A stretch of 64,000 nucleotides of DNA from positions 1,860,001 to 1,924,000 of the forward strand of contig NZ_JACCFH010000001.1 in the NCBI RefSeq assembly GCF_013410775.1, in the 5' to 3' direction. The translations under genes were made by a program, and so were the position numbers. This stretch comes from Sphaerotilus montanus. GTDB lineage: Bacteria > Pseudomonadota > Gammaproteobacteria > Burkholderiales > Burkholderiaceae_C. The notes beneath the pieces were generated by a model. It did no database searches. It saw only the letters and a list, made by a program, of their open reading frames with translations, and was not told the DNA's origin. Each line of letters starts with the position of its first letter. Within the stretch, counting starts at the first letter, position 1. This document shows, one piece after another, positions 18,093 through 25,430 of the stretch.

Positions 18093-18790
18093 ACATCCTG
18101 ATCGTCGAGGACGATGCCCGCATTTCGGACTTCCTGGAGCGCGGCCTGCGCGCGGAAGGACACCGCGTGAAGCTGGCCCGCACGGGGCCTGACGGACTGG
18201 CCCGGGCGCGGGAGGTGTTTCTGGACGACCCGGGCACCGTGATGCTGCTCGACGTGATGCTGCCGGGCATGAGTGGCCTGGAGGTGTGCCAGACCCTGCG
18301 CGCCACCCAGGTGCAACTGCCGATCCTGATGCTGACCGCGCTCGGGTCGGTGGACGACCGCGTGGCTGGCCTGCGCCTGGGCGCCGACGACTACCTCGTC
18401 AAGCCCTTCGAGTTCGAGGAGCTGCTGGCCCGCATCGACGCCCTGGGCCGCCGGGGTCGGCTGCAGCCCCCGGCGGCCCCCGCCCGGCTGAAGGTGGCGG
18501 ATCTGGAGCTGGACCTCGATGCCATGCGGGCGAGTCGCGCGGGGGTGGCGCTGGCGATGACGGCGCGGGAGCTGGCGCTGCTGGAGCTGCTGATGTCGGC
18601 GCCGGGGCGCTTGTTCCGCCGCGAGCGCATCCTGGCCAACGTGTGGGGCACCAGCGAGGATCCGCTGACCAACGTGGTGGACGTCTACGTGCGGCGGCTG
18701 CGCAGCAAGATCGACGATGGCAACGCCCAGCCGCTGATCCACACGGTGCGGGGCCTGGGCTACCGGCTGGAGGCGGTACCGTCCGCCTGA
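18089..18790 (+). CDS. OmpR/PhoB-family response regulator
   Basis: The protein has 233 residues. The receiver domain has acidic pocket D8/D9, phospho-acceptor D55 (LLDVMLPGM), T83 and K105 (DDYLVKPFE). The C-terminal winged helix (from about residue 130; ELALLELLMSAPGRLFRRERI, then VVDVYVRRLRSKID) is of the OmpR type that binds tandem direct repeats. It is co-translated with the kinase. Downstream, four GTTCAT repeats at helical-turn spacing lie before the carbonic anhydrase gene and are the obvious candidate target. Confidence 0.94.
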   Translation: MNILIVEDDARISDFLERGLRAEGHRVKLARTGPDGLARAREVFLDDPGTVMLLDVMLPGMSGLEVCQTLRATQVQLPILMLTALGSVDDRVAGLRLGADDYLVKPFEFEELLARIDALGRRGRLQPPAAPARLKVADLELDLDAMRASRAGVALAMTARELALLELLMSAPGRLFRRERILANVWGTSEDPLTNVVDVYVRRLRSKIDDGNAQPLIHTVRGLGYRLEAVPSA

Positions 18791-18813
18791 GGCGGGCGGA
18801 AGGGGGCGGGGCG

Positions 18814-18875
18814 GTTCATCTGAAGTTCATCCAGCGTGTCGGCCGCGTTCATCTGATGCGGTGAGAAATGTTCAT
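18814..18875 (+). promoter_or_regulatory. Candidate OmpR-type operator before the carbonic anhydrase gene
   Basis: GTTCATC occurs at 18814, 18825 and 18847, and GTTCAT at 18870. The spacings are 11, 22 and 23 bp, close to whole helical turns. The 10-mer GTTCATCTGA is repeated exactly 33 bp apart. OmpR-family regulators bind head-to-tail half-sites with about 11-bp spacing. The array ends 49 bp before the ATG at 18925, where it could contact polymerase. Confidence 0.65.
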
Positions 18876-18924
18876 TTTGGGCCGGCAAAGTAGCGGCACT
18901 TGAACCCTCCCTCAGGATTGACCC

Positions 18925-19659
18925 ATGCACCCGCACCCGCACCCGCGCCGAGGTTTTCTTTCTGCAGCCGGCGCCATCACCGCCGCCGGTTTCGTGGGCA
19001 CGGCGTCCGCCAAGGACGGCCCGTCCGCCCAGGCCTGCATGGTGTACAACGCCGACCGCCAGAAGATGGTCACGCCCGATGACGCCCTGAAGCTGCTGAA
19101 GGACGGCAACGACCGCTTCGTCAACGGCCAGAGCGTCAACTGCGACCTGATGGCCCAGGTCAAGGCCACGGGCAACGGCCAGGCACCGTTCGCCGCCGTG
19201 GTGGGCTGCATCGACAGCCGCGTGCCGCCGGAGCTGGTGTTCGACCAGCGCATCGGCGACATCTTCGCGGCGCGCATCGCGGGCAACTTCGTCAACACCG
19301 ACATCATCGGCAGCCTGGAGTTCGCCACCAAGCTGGCCGGCGCCAAGCTCATCGTCGTGCTGGGCCACACCGAGTGCGGCGCGGTCAAGGGCGCGGTGGA
19401 CAACGCCAAGCTGGGCAACCTGACGGCCACGCTGGCCAACATCACGCCCTCCGTTGCCAAGGTGCAGGGCATCGACGGCCCGCGCAATTCCAAGAACAAG
19501 AAGCTGGTGCAGGCCGCGGCGGACCAGAACGCCCAGGACGCCGCCCGGATGCTGACCGACCGCAGCGAAGTGCTGCGCGAGCTGGTGGCCGGCGGCGCAC
19601 TGAAGATCGTGTCGGCGATGCACGATGTTCACACCGGCCGCATCAGCTGGTTTGGCTGA
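18925..19659 (+). CDS. Beta-class carbonic anhydrase with Tat signal
   Basis: The protein has 244 residues. The N-terminus carries a twin-arginine signal (PRRGFLSAAGAITAAGF) with a cleavage region near TASA, so the enzyme should be exported folded to the periplasm. The beta-carbonic anhydrase zinc site is complete: C95-I-D97-S-R99 and H148-T-E-C151. It interconverts CO2 and bicarbonate. Most bacterial beta-carbonic anhydrases are cytosolic, so the exported form is notable. It follows the two-component genes and is preceded by the GTTCAT repeat array, making regulation by that pair likely. Confidence 0.93.
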   Translation: MHPHPHPRRGFLSAAGAITAAGFVGTASAKDGPSAQACMVYNADRQKMVTPDDALKLLKDGNDRFVNGQSVNCDLMAQVKATGNGQAPFAAVVGCIDSRVPPELVFDQRIGDIFAARIAGNFVNTDIIGSLEFATKLAGAKLIVVLGHTECGAVKGAVDNAKLGNLTATLANITPSVAKVQGIDGPRNSKNKKLVQAAADQNAQDAARMLTDRSEVLRELVAGGALKIVSAMHDVHTGRISWFG

Positions 19660-19726
19660 ACCGGGGCGGTCGGGGGCCGCGGGTCTGCGAGACTGGCGAC
19701 CCCGCCCCCTCGTGAAGGCCCGCCCC

Positions 19727-20650
19727 ATGCACGACCAGCCCCTCGACCTCATCGGCACCCCGGCGTTTGTCCCGGGCCGCCAGCGCGCGCAGCTCACCAT
19801 CGCCGACCGCCACGGGCGCCAGCGCCGCGTCGTGCTGGAGACCGAGCACCTGATCGAGGCACCCAATTGGTCGCCGGACGGCCAGTGGCTGGTGTTCAAC
19901 AGCGAGGGCGCGCTGTTCAAGGTCCGCGCCGATGGCTCATCCGCGCCGGAGCGCCTCGACACCGGCGCGCACGCAGATGCGAACAACGACCACGTGCTCT
20001 CGCCAGACGGGCGCACGGTGTATTTCTCCACCAACGACTGCCGGTTGCTGGCCGTGCCCTTCGAGGGTGGCGTGCCGCGGCGGGTGTCGAGCGAGGCGCT
20101 GGTCGAGACGGGGTTCCATTACTACCTGCACGGCGTCTCGCCCGATGACGCGCTGCTCGCCTATGTCGGCCTGCGTGCGGCAGCCGATGGTGTTGGCTAC
20201 GAGTACGGGCTGTACACCGTGCCCACGCAAGGCGGCGAAGACCGGGCGCTGCTGCTGCCTGGCGTGCCGGTCGACGGCCCGGAGTATTCGCCCGATGGCG
20301 CGTGGATCTACTTCAACGGCGAGATCGGCGCGCGCCCGCCCGGGCATTCGCAACTCTTCCGCATGCGCCCGGATGGCCAGGGCGTCGAGCAGCTGACCCA
20401 CGACGAGCGCGTCAACTGGTTCCCGCACCTGTCACCCGACGGCCGCTGGATGCTCTACCTGAGCTACCCGCCCGGCACGCTCGGGCATCCGGCGAACCGG
20501 GAGGTCATCCTCCGCATCGCGCCCGCCGAGGGTGGGCCGGCGACGGACCTTGTGCATCTGCTGGGCGGGCAGGGGACGATCAATGTGAATGGGTGGGCGC
20601 CGGACAGCGAGTGGTTTGCGTATGTGGCGTATCCGGCGGTCGCGGATTGA
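19727..20650 (+). CDS. TolB-like beta-propeller protein
   Basis: From the ATG at 19727 the protein has 307 residues. It contains repeated TolB/PD40 blades of the form W/Y-SPDG-x-W/I-L/Y-F, e.g. APNWSPDGQWLVFNSEG, VLSPDGRTVYFSTND, EYSPDGAWIYFNGE and PHLSPDGRWMLYLS. No signal peptide is evident, unlike periplasmic TolB, so it is probably a cytosolic family member sometimes labelled 'TolB family' or 'biopolymer transporter'. The function is unknown. No tol-pal genes are nearby. The frame is open upstream, but no start there has a ribosome site. Confidence 0.8.
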   Translation: MHDQPLDLIGTPAFVPGRQRAQLTIADRHGRQRRVVLETEHLIEAPNWSPDGQWLVFNSEGALFKVRADGSSAPERLDTGAHADANNDHVLSPDGRTVYFSTNDCRLLAVPFEGGVPRRVSSEALVETGFHYYLHGVSPDDALLAYVGLRAAADGVGYEYGLYTVPTQGGEDRALLLPGVPVDGPEYSPDGAWIYFNGEIGARPPGHSQLFRMRPDGQGVEQLTHDERVNWFPHLSPDGRWMLYLSYPPGTLGHPANREVILRIAPAEGGPATDLVHLLGGQGTINVNGWAPDSEWFAYVAYPAVAD

Positions 20651-20728
20651 GATGAGGCGCCGAAGGCTGGTGGAGCCCTTCATAATCAAAACCCGCCCCC
20701 CGCTTGTTCGAGATGCCGACCTGTCGCC

Positions 20729-21211
20729 ATGGATAAATTCTCGCTGCAGCAGCAGGTGCTGCAACGACTCTCCGAAGACCTGCTGCAAGCCGAACAGGCC
20801 GTGCGGGCAGCCCATGAAACGGCGACGCACGAAGAAAATATCGCCGAGAACAAGTACGACACCTTGGGACTCGAAGCCGCCTACCTGGCCACCGGCCAGG
20901 CCCGTCGCGCCGACGCCATCCGCCAGGCGTTGGCCCATTGGCGCCAGTTCCGCCCGCTCCCCTACGACGCCAGCAAGGGCATACAGCTCGGCGCGCTGGT
21001 CTGCCTGGTCGATGCCGACGACCAGCAGCAACAGCTCTTTCTCGGCCCGGATGGAGGCAGCATGCAGCTGCTCAGCGGCGCCCAGCGCGTCCAGGTCATC
21101 AGCTGCGATGCCCCTTTGGGCAAGGCCATGCTGGGCAAATGCGAGGGTGATGAGGTGTCGTTACAGGTCGCCACCAGCCGGCAGCAGTTCGAGGTGCTGC
21201 GGGTGCATTGA
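20729..21211 (+). CDS. GreA/GreB-like transcription factor family protein
   Basis: The protein has 160 residues. The C-terminal half matches the GreA/B C-terminal domain (APLGKAMLGKCEGDEVSLQV resembles the SPIGRALLGKxxGDxV signature). The N-terminal half is a helical hairpin candidate with acidic residues (HEENIAENKYDTLGLEAAYL). Classical GreA/B insert an acidic coiled-coil tip into RNA polymerase to rescue backtracked complexes. This shorter relative has a different N-terminal sequence, so it may act on polymerase in another way. It is probably monocistronic. A strong hairpin follows its stop. Confidence 0.7.
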   Translation: MDKFSLQQQVLQRLSEDLLQAEQAVRAAHETATHEENIAENKYDTLGLEAAYLATGQARRADAIRQALAHWRQFRPLPYDASKGIQLGALVCLVDADDQQQQLFLGPDGGSMQLLSGAQRVQVISCDAPLGKAMLGKCEGDEVSLQVATSRQQFEVLRVH

Positions 21212-21229
21212 GCTGCAAGGATGACCGCT

Positions 21230-21253
21230 GTGAAGTCCCGACCGGGACTTCAC
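21230..21253. terminator. Perfect 10-bp hairpin after the GreA/B-like gene
   Basis: GTGAAGTCCC (21230-21239), loop GACC, GGGACTTCAC (21244-21253): a perfect 10-bp stem 18 bp after the stop codon. No T-run follows on either strand, so termination would be Rho-assisted or weak. Confidence 0.5.
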
Positions 21254-21316
21254 GGGGGTGACATCACCGGCAGCAACCGCTGCAGAGCAGGTATCCAGTC
21301 CGCCGGCCGCACAGGC

Positions 21317-21343
21317 TCAAGTTCACTTGCATCCTGTCGAAGC
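21317..21343 (+). promoter_or_regulatory. Possible sigma-28 (FliA) promoter of the chemotaxis receptor, displaced by the IS
   Basis: TCAAGTTC-N11-GTCGAAGC resembles the flagellar sigma-28 consensus TAAAGTTT-N11-GCCGATAA (6 of 8 and 4 of 8 positions). The position, about 65 bp before where the receptor gene began before the IS inserted, fits. The match is modest. Confidence 0.25.
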
Positions 21344-21389
21344 CGTTTCATGCGGTCATCCGTTGGGGACACCGACCGCCATGGAGACA

Positions 21390-21421
21390 AGAAAACACCT
21401 GATTAGCAACGATCCTCAGCA
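21390..21421. repeat. Left end of IS1595 element: target duplication plus inverted repeat
   Basis: AGAAAACA target copy at 21390-21397, then the 24-bp terminal inverted repeat 21398-21421. The native ribosome-binding GGAG of the interrupted receptor gene survives just outside it at 21383-21386. Confidence 0.93.
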
Positions 21422-22442
21422 TTCCCCCGAACGACCCGCTGAGCCCGAGGCTTGCACCGCGCGACATCGATGATGAGCCGAGCCACCAGCCCGCGCAGGT
21501 CGAACCGGCGGTTGAAGCGGTAGGCGAACGCTGCCAGATAGCTGCTGGCGTACTTGGGGTACTTGAACGCATGGAACGCACCCGACAACGTCGTCTTCAG
21601 GTTGCCCAGCACCGTGTTGACCCAGGTGAACTCGGGCAGCTCGCGCGGCTTGCGCTGGCCCACCACGATCGGCGTGTGCAGGCAGCCCGCGCTGGTGACC
21701 GCGGCGAAGCACCCCAGCCCGTCGCTGACCACCCGCGTTCCCGGCATCAGCGCCGCCTGCGCCCACTGGCCCACCGCCTCCAGCGTGAAGCCGCTCACCG
21801 GCGCGAGCTTGACGTACTGCGGATGCCCCTGGTCATCGACCGAGACCGCCGCCACGAACGGCACCTTGTTCTCCGAACCCCGGCCCGCCTTGCCGCCGCT
21901 GCGCTCTCCGCCAAGGTAGGCATCGTCGAGCTGCACCGTGCCGTCGAGTCGGTACTGGTCCACCCGCTCGGCCATCGCGTGCATGATCTTCTGGTGCATC
22001 AGCCACGCCGTCGGGTAGCTCACGCCCACCTGCCGCTTGAGCGCCAGCGCCGACAGTCCCGTCTTGGCCTGGCTGAGCAGGTAGATCGCCAGGAACCACG
22101 TCTTCAGTGGCAGCTTGGTGCTGGCGAACAGGCTGCCCGCGGTCAGCGATGTCTGGTGGCGGCAGCCGTTGCACTGGAACAGCTTGCGCGCCCCGTGGCC
22201 CACCACGTAGTGCGCCGCACTGCCGCAGCGCGGGCACTCGAAGCCCTGCGGCCAGCGCGCCTGCTTGACCGCCTCGGCGCATTGCTCTTCCGTGCCGAAG
22301 CTGGCCATGAACTCTGGCAGCGACATCCCCTGCTGGAACTGGATTCGGTTCATCGGCATGTGCTCGCTCCTGCGCTTGGTCTGTCTTCTACGCTACGCCT
22401 GATCGTCAGTTGGCACCTTGCTGAGAATCATTGCTAATCAGG
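21398..22442 (-). mobile_element. IS1595-family insertion sequence, 1045 bp, complete
   Basis: The ends are 24-bp inverted repeats starting CCTGATTAGCAA, identical at 22 of 24 positions (21398-21421 and 22419-22442). It is flanked by a perfect 8-bp target duplication AGAAAACA (21390-21397 and 22443-22450), the size typical of this family. One intact transposase gene fills the element. The perfect duplication and intact frame suggest a fairly recent, possibly still active insertion. It separates the chemotaxis receptor gene from its original upstream region. Confidence 0.95.
21403..22359 (-). CDS. IS1595-family transposase
   Basis: The protein has 318 residues. The N-terminal zinc ribbon is CPRCG...CNGC (near residues 42-68), followed by the ISXO2-like DDE-type domain with QLDDAYLGGERSGGK (first Asp), VVSDGLGCF (second Asp) and WVNTVLGNLKTTLSG. 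The Asn and Lys of that last motif fit the subgroup whose third catalytic position is Asn. YRFNRRFDL closes the domain. AGGAG lies 7 bases before the ATG. The stop codon falls inside the left inverted repeat. It cuts and joins the element's ends. Confidence 0.95.
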   Translation of the reverse strand: MPMNRIQFQQGMSLPEFMASFGTEEQCAEAVKQARWPQGFECPRCGSAAHYVVGHGARKLFQCNGCRHQTSLTAGSLFASTKLPLKTWFLAIYLLSQAKTGLSALALKRQVGVSYPTAWLMHQKIMHAMAERVDQYRLDGTVQLDDAYLGGERSGGKAGRGSENKVPFVAAVSVDDQGHPQYVKLAPVSGFTLEAVGQWAQAALMPGTRVVSDGLGCFAAVTSAGCLHTPIVVGQRKPRELPEFTWVNTVLGNLKTTLSGAFHAFKYPKYASSYLAAFAYRFNRRFDLRGLVARLIIDVARCKPRAQRVVRGNAEDRC

Positions 22443-22450
22443 AGAAAACA
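22419..22450. repeat. Right end of IS1595 element: inverted repeat plus target duplication
   Basis: Terminal repeat 22419-22442 and the second AGAAAACA copy at 22443-22450. The junction CAGG|AGAAAAC creates AGGAG five bases before the receptor ATG, and the last A of the duplication is the A of that ATG. Confidence 0.93.
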
Positions 22451-24006
22451 TGACATCTTGGAATCGGTGGACCGTGTCCGGTCGGCTGTATGTGGCGCTG
22501 GGGCTCGGGGCGGTGGTGGTGCTGGGGGCGCTCGGCATGGGCTATGCGCAGATGCGGCGCGGCGAGGCCCTGCTGTCGGCCATCACCCAGACCGAGTACC
22601 GGCACATGCAGGAGGTGCATGACTGGCAGCTGGTGGCCACCGGCACCACGGTGCGCATCATGGCGCTCAACCGCAGCGCCGATCCGGCGCTGGCCCAGCT
22701 GTTCGGCCCCGAGATCGGACCGCGCATCGAGCAGATCGACAAGCACTTGACCTCCATCAAGACCTGGGCCACGTCCGAGAGCGAAACGGTGGCGCTCAAG
22801 GCACTCGACGAGTCGGGGCCGGCGATCATGGCGGCGCTGGCCAGGATTGCCGAGCGGCGCAAGGCCGGTGACGAGCCGGGCGCGCAGCAGGCCTTCGCGC
22901 AGGGCTTCATGCCGGCGGTCACCCGTTACCACGCGGCGGTGGATGCGTTCGCGCAGCTGCAGCACGTCCGGCTGAATGACTCTGTGCAGGCCGCGGTCGC
23001 GCGGCAGCAGCAGGAGTTCTGGGTGGGCGCGCTGGGCTCGCTGGCGCTGCTCGGCGTCGTCGGTGCGGTGGTGCTGGCCCTGACCAGGACCATCCAGCGC
23101 TCGCTGACCCGCGCCGTGCGCGTGGCCGAAGCCGTGGCCCAGGGCGACCTGACGGTGTCGGCCGGCGAGCAGCGCGGCGACGAGTTCGGCCAGCTGATGA
23201 GCGCGCTCGACCGCATGGCCGACAGCCTGCGCGCGGTGGTGTCGCAGGTGCGCCAGGGCACCGACCAGATCGCCATCGGCTCGCGCGAGATCGCCCAGGG
23301 CAACCAGGACCTGTCGGACCGCACCGAGCACCAGGCCAGCAACCTGCAGCAGACCGCGGCCACGATGGAGCAGCTGGCGACCACCGTGCGGCTGTCGGCC
23401 GACAGCGCCGATGAAGCGGCCCGCCTGGCCCAGCAGGCGAGCGAGGTGGCGCAGCGCGGCGGCGACTCCGTGGGCCGGGTGGTGAACACGATGGCGCAGA
23501 TCGAGCAGTCGTCGCGCCGCATCGAGGAGATCATCGGCGTCATCGACGGGATCTCGTTCCAGACCAACATCCTGGCGCTGAACGCCGCCGTGGAGGCCGC
23601 GCGGGCAGGCGAGCAGGGCCGAGGCTTTGCGGTCGTGGCCGGCGAGGTGCGGGCGCTGGCCCAGCGCTCGGCCACTGCGGCCAAGGAGATCAAGCAGCTG
23701 ATCGCCGATTCGGCCGACAAGGTTCGCAGCGGCAACAGCCAGGTCGAGGCGGCCGGCCAGACGATGACCGAGCTGGTGCGGTCGGTTCAGCAGGTGAGCA
23801 CGCTGATCCGCGAGATCAGCACCGCCTCGGCCGAGCAGCGCAACGGCATCAGCGGTGTGGCCGCGTCGGTCAGCGCGCTGGACCAGGCCACGCAGCAGAA
23901 CGCCGCGCTGGTGGAGCGGGCGGCGGCCGCCGCCTCGGCGGTGAGCCAGCAGTCGAGCGAGCTGGCCACGGCGGTGGCGGTGTTCAAGCTGGCCGGCGCG
24001 CACTGA
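22450..24006 (+). CDS. Methyl-accepting chemotaxis protein
   Basis: The protein has 518 residues: an N-terminal membrane helix (about 12-34), a periplasmic four-helix-bundle type sensor, a second helix (about 190-211), HAMP, and a cytoplasmic signalling coiled coil. The conserved hairpin tip is [37 protein letters not shown]. No CheR-docking pentapeptide is visible at the C-terminus (KLAGAH). It senses ligands and controls CheA. The IS1595 element sits directly in front, so the original promoter is now 1 kb away, while a new AGGAG ribosome site was formed at the junction. The gene itself is intact. Confidence 0.95.
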   Translation: MTSWNRWTVSGRLYVALGLGAVVVLGALGMGYAQMRRGEALLSAITQTEYRHMQEVHDWQLVATGTTVRIMALNRSADPALAQLFGPEIGPRIEQIDKHLTSIKTWATSESETVALKALDESGPAIMAALARIAERRKAGDEPGAQQAFAQGFMPAVTRYHAAVDAFAQLQHVRLNDSVQAAVARQQQEFWVGALGSLALLGVVGAVVLALTRTIQRSLTRAVRVAEAVAQGDLTVSAGEQRGDEFGQLMSALDRMADSLRAVVSQVRQGTDQIAIGSREIAQGNQDLSDRTEHQASNLQQTAATMEQLATTVRLSADSADEAARLAQQASEVAQRGGDSVGRVVNTMAQIEQSSRRIEEIIGVIDGISFQTNILALNAAVEAARAGEQGRGFAVVAGEVRALAQRSATAAKEIKQLIADSADKVRSGNSQVEAAGQTMTELVRSVQQVSTLIREISTASAEQRNGISGVAASVSALDQATQQNAALVERAAAAASAVSQQSSELATAVAVFKLAGAH

Positions 24007-24154
24007 CCAGATCGCGGTGGCACGCCGAACGCGCCACGGAACTGCTGCCGAAATGGGCACTGGCGCTGGTCAGCTTGTCATTGTGCCGGTTGAGTTCGAT
24101 AGTTCCAGCCTTGCCATTGACCACCAACAGACCACCAACACCCGGCTGCATCCC

Positions 24155-24784
24155 ATGTACATCCCCGCACACTTCGCCATCACCGACCCCGCAGAGCTGC
24201 ACCGCATCGTCCGAGCGCACCCGCTGGGCACGCTGGTCACGCATGGCGAATCCGGTCTGGATGCCGACCACATCCCCTTCGAGTTCGACCCGGCCACTGG
24301 TGTGCTGGGCACGCTGACCGCCCACGTGGCGCGTGCCAACACGCTGTGGCAGCGCTGCCCCTCGGGCACGCCGGTGATGGTGGTCTTCCGGGGCGCGCAG
24401 GCCTACATCTCGCCGAACTGGTATCCGAGCAAGCATGAAGCGCACCGCCAGGTGCCGACCTGGAACTACGAGGTCGTGCATGCCCACGGCACATTGACGG
24501 TGCACGATGACGAGCGCTTCGTGCGCGGCCTGGTCGCCCGGCTCACCCGCCAGCACGAAGCGGCCGAACCGACGCCGTGGAAGATGGCGGACTCCGCGCC
24601 CGAGTTCATCGACGGGATGTTGCGCAACATCGTCGGCATCCAGATCGCCGTGACGTCCCTGGTGGGCAAGGCCAAGCTCAGCCAGAACAAGGAGGTGCGC
24701 GATCGGCACTCGGCCGCCGACACGCTGGCCTCGCGCGGACACGACGAGCTGGCGCGGGCCATGCGCGGTACGCCTTCAGTTTGA
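24155..24784 (+). CDS. PaiB-family FMN-binding protein
   Basis: From the ATG at 24155 the protein has 209 residues. It matches the PaiB family (FMN-binding split barrel; named after the Bacillus subtilis negative regulator PaiB): it starts MYIPAHFAITDPAEL and carries the family block YISPNWYPSKHEAHRQVPTWNYEVVHAHG and the C-terminal IVGIQIAVTSLVGKAKLSQNK. The true role in proteobacteria is unclear; flavin or heme binding is likely. The frame is open 46 codons upstream, but those codons are not family-like. Confidence 0.88.
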   Translation: MYIPAHFAITDPAELHRIVRAHPLGTLVTHGESGLDADHIPFEFDPATGVLGTLTAHVARANTLWQRCPSGTPVMVVFRGAQAYISPNWYPSKHEAHRQVPTWNYEVVHAHGTLTVHDDERFVRGLVARLTRQHEAAEPTPWKMADSAPEFIDGMLRNIVGIQIAVTSLVGKAKLSQNKEVRDRHSAADTLASRGHDELARAMRGTPSV

Positions 24785-24838
24785 CCGGGTCGCGGCCGAC
24801 ATCAGTCACTGCGACAGACGCATCCTGGAGGTGCCCCC

Positions 24839-24922
24839 GTGAGACTGCCCTGCCATCGCGCTTCGACCCTTGACCGGCTGAACCTGGAAGCCCTGCCGCG
24901 CGCTGAACGGGCGGTTGCATGA
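24839..24922 (+). CDS. Putative 27-residue small ORF coupled to the VOC gene
   Basis: A GTG at 24839 follows a strong GGAGGTG ribosome site (spacer CCCCC). It opens a 27-codon frame beginning MRLPCHRASTLDRLNLEALP that stops at 24922, overlapping the ATG of the VOC gene in an ATGA junction. The strong site and coupling suggest it is translated, either as a leader that brings ribosomes to the VOC gene or as the remnant of a lost gene. No known family is recognised. Confidence 0.35.
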   Translation: MRLPCHRASTLDRLNLEALPRAERAVA

Positions 24923-25425
24923 GCGGCGTCGCCTCGCCGATTCAGCGGGTGCACCACAGCGCCTACCGGTGCCGCGACTCCGGCGCCACGCGGGCCTTCT
25001 ACGAGGACTTTCTCGGCCTGCCGCTGGTCAACGCACTGGAGATTCACCACACGCGCACCGGCCGCGCAACGGAAACGCTGCACACCTTCTTCAGCATGGC
25101 CGACGGCGCGTGCCTGGCCTTCTTCGAAGCACCGGACATGCCGTTCGAGTTCCTTCCACGGCACGACTTCGACCTGCACATCGCGCTGCAGGTCGACCGC
25201 CAGACGCTGCACACCATGCGCGACAAGGGTCGGGCCCAGGGCGTCGACACGCGCGGCATCGTCGACCACGGCTTGTTCGAATCGCTGTACTTCCGCGACC
25301 CGAACGGCTATGTGGTCGAGTTGTGCTGCCCGCGGCCGGGCCACGACGAAGGCATGGATCCGTCACGCAACCGGGCGCGCGAAAAGCTCGACGGCTGGCT
25401 CGCGCGCCGCGTCGGCGGCGCCTGA
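24919..25425 (+). CDS. VOC-family (glyoxalase/dioxygenase-like) protein
   Basis: The protein has 168 residues in one VOC fold. Likely metal ligands are H12/H13 (RVHHSAYRCRD), H in DLHIALQ and E in NGYVVELCCP. The pattern RDSGATRAFYEDFLGLPL is the usual first beta-alpha unit. The substrate is unknown; relatives are annotated as glyoxalases or ring-cleaving dioxygenases. It lies 5 bp before the GGDEF-EAL gene on the same strand, so the two may share a transcript, though no functional link is obvious. Confidence 0.82.
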   Translation: MSGVASPIQRVHHSAYRCRDSGATRAFYEDFLGLPLVNALEIHHTRTGRATETLHTFFSMADGACLAFFEAPDMPFEFLPRHDFDLHIALQVDRQTLHTMRDKGRAQGVDTRGIVDHGLFESLYFRDPNGYVVELCCPRPGHDEGMDPSRNRAREKLDGWLARRVGGA

Positions 25426-25430
25426 ACCGC

